The notes below the pieces were generated by a model. It was not told the origin of the DNA. It searched no databases and was given only the letters and a program-made list of their open reading frames with translations. DNA of 44,826 nt from Allofournierella massiliensis (GTDB lineage: Bacteria > Bacillota > Clostridia > Oscillospirales > Ruminococcaceae): contig NZ_SLUM01000029.1 of assembly GCF_004345265.1 (NCBI RefSeq), forward strand, positions 1 through 44,826, read 5' to 3'. Positions 41,626 to 44,826 of this stretch are shown here, in pieces (the stretch's first letter is position 1; every line of letters starts with the position of its first letter). The position numbers and the translations under genes were made by a program.

Positions 41626-41690
41626 CCGCAGGGTTGCAGCGGAAGAAGCGTCCCGGTTTTACTTTCATAACAAAAAGGAGAGGTTTACCC

Positions 41691-42839
41691 ATGGCTAACC
41701 GCATTGTTCTGAACACCATTTCCTATCATGGCAAGGGTGCCATTGAAAACATCGTTCCCGAGCTGACCGCCCGCGGCTACAAAAAGGCTTTTGTCTGCTC
41801 CGACCCCGATCTGGTCAAGTTCGGTGTGACCAAGAAGGTTACCGATCTGCTGGATGCTGCCGGCTTCGCTTACGAAGTTTACAGCGAGATCAAGCCCAAC
41901 CCCACCATCGAGAATGTACAGCATGGCGTTGAGGCCTTCAAGGCTTCCGGTGCGGACTGCATCGTGACCATCGGTGGCGGCTCCTCCATGGATACCGCCA
42001 AGGCCATCGGCATCATCATCAACAACCCCGAGTTTGCTGACGTGCGCAGCCTGGAGGGTGTTGCTCCCACCAAGAAGCACGCTGTGTTCACCATCGCTGT
42101 TCCCACCACCGCCGGCACCGCTGCCGAGGTTACCATCAACTACGTCATCACCGACGTGGAGAAGAAGCGCAAGTTCGTTTGTGTGGACACCAACGACATT
42201 CCCGAGGTTGCCGTGGTTGACCCCGATATGATGAGCAGCATGCCCAAGGGCCTGACCGCTGCCACCGGTATGGACGCCCTGACCCATGCCATTGAGGGTT
42301 ACATCACCAAGGGCGCCTGGGAAATGACCGATATGTTCCATCTGAAGGCCATCGAGCTGATCGCCAAGCACCTGCGTGGCGCTGTGGCCAACACTCCGGA
42401 AGGCCGTGAGGGCATGGCACTGGCTCAGTACATCGCCGGTCAGGGCTTCTCCAACGTGGGCCTGGGCATCGTGCACAGCATGGCTCACAGCCTGGGCGCT
42501 GTTTACGACACCCCCCACGGTGTTGCCAACGCCATCCTGCTGCCCACTGTGATGGAGTACAACGCTCCCGCCACCGGTGAGAAGTACCGCGATATCGCCA
42601 AGGCCATGGGTGTGGAAGGCACCGAGAACATGACCCGCGACGAGTACATCAAGGCCGCTGTGGACGCTGTGAAGAAGCTGAGCGCCGACGTGGGCATCCC
42701 TGCCGACCTGAAGGAGATCGTGAAGGAAGAGGACGTGCAGTTCCTGTCTGAGTCCGCTTACGCCGATGCCTGCCGTCCCGGCAACCCCCGCGACACCAGC
42801 GTGGAAGAGATCGCTGCCCTGTACCGCAGCCTGCTGTAA
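41691..42839 (+). CDS. fucO: Lactaldehyde reductase / iron-containing alcohol dehydrogenase
   Basis: A 382-aa group III alcohol dehydrogenase that reduces L-lactaldehyde to 1,2-propanediol with NADH during fucose or rhamnose fermentation. NAD motif GGGSSMD is at 95-101. Iron ligands D195, H199, H262 and H276 match E. coli FucO (D196, H200, H263, H277) at a constant offset, and the VPTTAGTAAEVTINYVITD segment and overall length are FucO-like. AAGGAGAGG precedes the ATG. No fucose isomerase, kinase or aldolase lies nearby, so a broader aldehyde reductase role is possible. Codon bias is strong, suggesting high expression. Confidence 0.92.
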   Translation: MANRIVLNTISYHGKGAIENIVPELTARGYKKAFVCSDPDLVKFGVTKKVTDLLDAAGFAYEVYSEIKPNPTIENVQHGVEAFKASGADCIVTIGGGSSMDTAKAIGIIINNPEFADVRSLEGVAPTKKHAVFTIAVPTTAGTAAEVTINYVITDVEKKRKFVCVDTNDIPEVAVVDPDMMSSMPKGLTAATGMDALTHAIEGYITKGAWEMTDMFHLKAIELIAKHLRGAVANTPEGREGMALAQYIAGQGFSNVGLGIVHSMAHSLGAVYDTPHGVANAILLPTVMEYNAPATGEKYRDIAKAMGVEGTENMTRDEYIKAAVDAVKKLSADVGIPADLKEIVKEEDVQFLSESAYADACRPGNPRDTSVEEIAALYRSLL

Positions 42840-42861
42840 GCAATATTTTGCATCTGCTTTG

Positions 42862-42893
42862 TGCGCCCCGAGTTCGCTCGGGGCGCATTTTTT
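42862..42893 (+). terminator. Terminator of fucO
   Basis: A perfect 11-bp stem TGCGCCCCGAG / CTCGGGGCGCA with a TTCG tetraloop and six T. The sigK gene ends 15 nt beyond it on the other strand. Confidence 0.95.
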
Positions 42894-42908
42894 GTTGGTG
42901 TATTTGGA

Positions 42909-43595
42909 TTATCGCGCCGGATCCAGCTGCGCCCGCAGCTCCTGTACCGCCGCCTTTTCAATTCGGGAAACATAGCTTCTGCTGATTCCCAGAAGCTGGG
43001 CTACCTGTTGTTGGGTCAGTGGGGGTTGGCCGCTCAGGCCGTAGCGGAGCAGAATCACCTGCCGTTCCCGGCCGGTGAGCTGCTGCACCAGCGTGCGCAG
43101 TCGGCTGGATTCCTCCCGACACTCGCAGTCCTCGTCCAGAAGAAAATCATCCGGTACCACATCCAGCACGGTCAGATGGCTGCCGTCCTTGCTGGTCTGA
43201 ATCGGCTCCTGCATGGAAAGGGTAAGGGGAGCCTTCCGTTCCCGCCGAAGGTGCATCCGTATCTCATTTTCAATGCAACGGGACGCATAGGTGGAAAAGC
43301 GCACCTGCTTGGTGCTGTCGAAGCTGCTCACCGCCTTGATCAGCCCGATGGTACCGATGCTGATCAGATCCTCCGCATCGCCGGGCAGGGCGCAGTATTT
43401 TTTTACGATGTGGGCCACAAGGCGCAGGTTGTGGCGGATGATGGTGTCCCGTGCGTCGGCATCGCCCCGGCGAAGGGCCGCGAAGGCCTCCACCTCTTGC
43501 CTGGGTGTCAGCGGGCGGGGAAAGCTGCCGCTTTCCAGATGAAGCGCCAGATACAGCACCTGACTGGCCAGAAACTGCAAAAATACCTCGAGCAT
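42909..43595 (-). CDS. sigK: RNA polymerase sporulation sigma factor SigK (pro-sigma-K)
   Basis: A 228-aa mother-cell sigma factor. Residues 1-20 form a hydrophobic pro-sequence (MLEVFLQFLASQVLYLALHL) like that removed by SpoIVFB in Bacillus. Region 2 follows: NLRLVAHIVKKY, DLISIGTIGLIKAVSSFD and FSTYASRCIENEI (about residues 55-115). Region 4 has LTQQQVAQLLGISRSYVSRI near the C terminus. SigE shares much of this but lacks such a pro-sequence pattern. The gene is uninterrupted, with no skin-type element. AAGGAGG precedes the start, 181 nt from the divergent gene at 43777. Confidence 0.88.
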   Translation of the reverse strand: MLEVFLQFLASQVLYLALHLESGSFPRPLTPRQEVEAFAALRRGDADARDTIIRHNLRLVAHIVKKYCALPGDAEDLISIGTIGLIKAVSSFDSTKQVRFSTYASRCIENEIRMHLRRERKAPLTLSMQEPIQTSKDGSHLTVLDVVPDDFLLDEDCECREESSRLRTLVQQLTGRERQVILLRYGLSGQPPLTQQQVAQLLGISRSYVSRIEKAAVQELRAQLDPAR

Positions 43596-43719
43596 ACAAA
43601 AAGCCTCCTTTTTTGCGTATATGCGAAAAATCGGCGTGTCTCGCCTGTTACAGCCTATGCGCCCGGAAGGCAGGGCAAGACCCGGAAAAGGAGTCCATGC
43701 TGCGGAAAAACGGCGGCAG

Positions 43720-43728
43720 TGTTATAAT
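43720..43728 (+). promoter_or_regulatory. Extended -10 promoter of the terminal membrane protein gene
   Basis: TATAAT (43723-43728) preceded by TGT, an extended -10 form, without a good -35. It lies 48 nt before the ATG at 43777. The sigK promoter on the other strand is not evident. Confidence 0.55.
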
Positions 43729-43776
43729 GAAGAAAAAGACCGGAGAAAACCACCGGAACGAATCGGAGGAAAGTGT

Positions 43777-44658
43777 ATGCAGCCGGAGAAGAAGGAGAAA
43801 AAGCAGTTTTACCTGAAATGGCCCTGGAATCTGGTGGTCTATATCCTGCTGGTGGTTCTGTTTCGCGTTTTTTCCATCCCGCTGATTTTGCTGCTGATGT
43901 GGTGGAACAAAAAGCAGCAGCCGGGCGGCCCGGCGGAGGGGTATTGCATGCAGCGCGCCCGGGGCCAGCTGATCCAGCTGGTGTGGGCGGCCGTCGCCCT
44001 GCTGATGGCTGCGGCCGGTGCGGCCTATCTGACCCTTTCCTGGAATGCGGACAAAACCGGCTGGGATTCTATGGAGTACATCAAGCTGGCAGCTGCCGGT
44101 CTGCTGGCGGTGGGAGGAGTGCTGGTCGCCGGGTATCTGGCCTACACCGGTTTGCGGGATGCTTTCTGCCCGGAGAAAAGCCGGCTGGCCCAGTCCATCC
44201 GGGATCAGCTGCCCTATCCGGAGGAAGCGCCGCCGGTGAAGGAGCTGTTTGCCATGGTGGATGAGGATCTTTGCCGGAATGGGCAGTGGTTCGGGAAACT
44301 GGCAGTGGGCAGTGAGTGGGTTCTGGGCGACGAGGCGGTTATGATTTCTCACATCCGGGGTGCTTTCTGGCAGGATCAAATCAGAACCAGACGCAGCGGA
44401 AACCGGGTCAGTACCACCCGTATTCTGGAGCTCTGGATTCTGGACAATCGCCAGCAGTGCCACTCCACCGCTTTCCGCCTGCCAAAAGAGCTGCAGGCCG
44501 CGGTGGAATGCCTGCGCCAGCGGGTTCCGGCCGCTGTGTTCGGGGAATACGATTCCCGGGAATACAACGACTGCATTCATGCCGACGAGCAGCAGTGGTA
44601 TTTCATGGAGCAGGAATATGAGCGCCGCAAGGCACAGCTGGAGCAGGGGAGCCGGTGA
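43777..44658 (+). CDS. Uncharacterised membrane protein
   Basis: A 293-aa protein of no recognised family. After a lysine-rich start (MQPEKKEKKQFYLKW) come three or four hydrophobic helices within residues 15-130. A soluble domain follows (about 135-290) with a beta-strand pattern (VGSEWVLGDEAVMISH, ILELWILDNRQQCHS) reminiscent of PH-like domains, then a charged helical C terminus. The ATG at 43777 has CGGAGGAAAG upstream; longer frames start before the promoter. It is transcribed alone and ends at the hairpins at 44707-44781. Confidence 0.75.
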   Translation: MQPEKKEKKQFYLKWPWNLVVYILLVVLFRVFSIPLILLLMWWNKKQQPGGPAEGYCMQRARGQLIQLVWAAVALLMAAAGAAYLTLSWNADKTGWDSMEYIKLAAAGLLAVGGVLVAGYLAYTGLRDAFCPEKSRLAQSIRDQLPYPEEAPPVKELFAMVDEDLCRNGQWFGKLAVGSEWVLGDEAVMISHIRGAFWQDQIRTRRSGNRVSTTRILELWILDNRQQCHSTAFRLPKELQAAVECLRQRVPAAVFGEYDSREYNDCIHADEQQWYFMEQEYERRKAQLEQGSR

Positions 44659-44706
44659 ACCATTCTGCCGGGCTGCGATTTGAAGCATTCCAATCAGAAA
44701 CAAAAC

Positions 44707-44732
44707 AGACCGCACAAAACAATGTGCGGTCT
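44707..44732 (+). repeat. Perfect hairpin after the terminal gene
   Basis: AGACCGCACA (44707-44716) and TGTGCGGTCT (44723-44732) form a 10-bp stem without a T-run; it may act with the terminator just downstream. Confidence 0.7.
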
Positions 44733-44742
44733 CAGCTTGTAG

Positions 44743-44781
44743 AAAAACCTGCTGTGACAATCAAGCCAGAGCAGGTTTTTT
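44743..44781. terminator. Rho-independent terminator, roughly bidirectional
   Basis: AAAAACCTGCT (44743-44753) pairs with AGCAGGTTTTT (44770-44780) and ends in a T-run. The last 45 nt of the window show no gene. Confidence 0.88.
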
Positions 44782-44826
44782 GCATGAAAAGTAAAAGAAC
44801 AGAGAAAAAGGAAGAAGATTTCCTCT

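Noticed and set aside
1-44826. CRISPR arrays, insertion sequences, toxin-antitoxin pairs or prophage genes
   Set aside because: No regularly spaced repeats, transposase or integrase motifs or small paired toxin genes were seen on either strand; the only direct repeat pair of note is the tRNA-associated one at 40455 and 40750.

Overview
The window looks like a chromosome segment of a GC-rich gut Clostridium relative, most likely Ruminococcaceae/Oscillospiraceae of the Faecalibacterium, Subdoligranulum or Gemmiger type. The basis is a full Firmicutes-order S10-spc-alpha ribosomal operon with a KOW protein between map and infA, a zinc-type Adk, class I Hcp, the clostridial-type ribose-phosphate pyrophosphokinase, SigK- and SigH-like sigma factors, and A/T-rich promoters of consensus SigA form (17-nt spacers) in otherwise GC-rich DNA. 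The exact genus is an inference. No CRISPR array, insertion sequence, transposase or phage gene was seen.

Layout. 1-3200: hybrid cluster protein on the minus strand, then a SigH-like sigma factor, a degenerate tRNA-like sequence and a small zinc-ribbon protein. 3200-10530: a DUF2142 membrane protein, then DUF1858 protein, TrmK-type tRNA methyltransferase, Nif3-like protein and a PH-like membrane protein, closed by a terminator. RqcH and a zinc-ribbon membrane protein follow. 10530-26820: one uninterrupted ribosomal protein operon of 32 genes (rpsJ to rplQ, including secY, adk, map, infA, rpoA), driven by a strong promoter with an A/T-rich upstream element and a 318-nt structured leader. It is closed by a strong terminator, and several intercistronic gaps hold hairpins.

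26820-31290: a SAM hydroxide adenosyltransferase with a complete ECF transporter (S component, fused double ATPase, EcfT), sitting where Firmicutes usually keep ecfA1-ecfA2-ecfT. 31290-35160: ribose-phosphate pyrophosphokinase on the plus strand, facing an orphan copper-type CsoR repressor and a solitary lipoprotein of the oligopeptide-binding family. 35160-40330: murD with an overlapping GNAT acetyltransferase, a PLP-dependent methionine gamma-lyase-family protein and a CPA2 cation/proton antiporter.

40330-44826: tRNA-Asn(GTT) followed by a structured GC-rich element bounded by partial copies of the tRNA 3' end and its terminator. Then come a TetR-family regulator, FucO-type lactaldehyde reductase, an uninterrupted pro-sigma-K gene on the minus strand and an uncharacterised membrane protein.

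Most of the window is housekeeping. The best candidates for something undescribed are the structured element beside tRNA-Asn, the tRNA-like sequence without elbow residues at a transcription start, the histone-H1-like lysine/alanine tail on ribosomal protein L30, the structured S10 leader and other hairpins in the ribosomal operon, and the SAM hydrolase-ECF transporter module.
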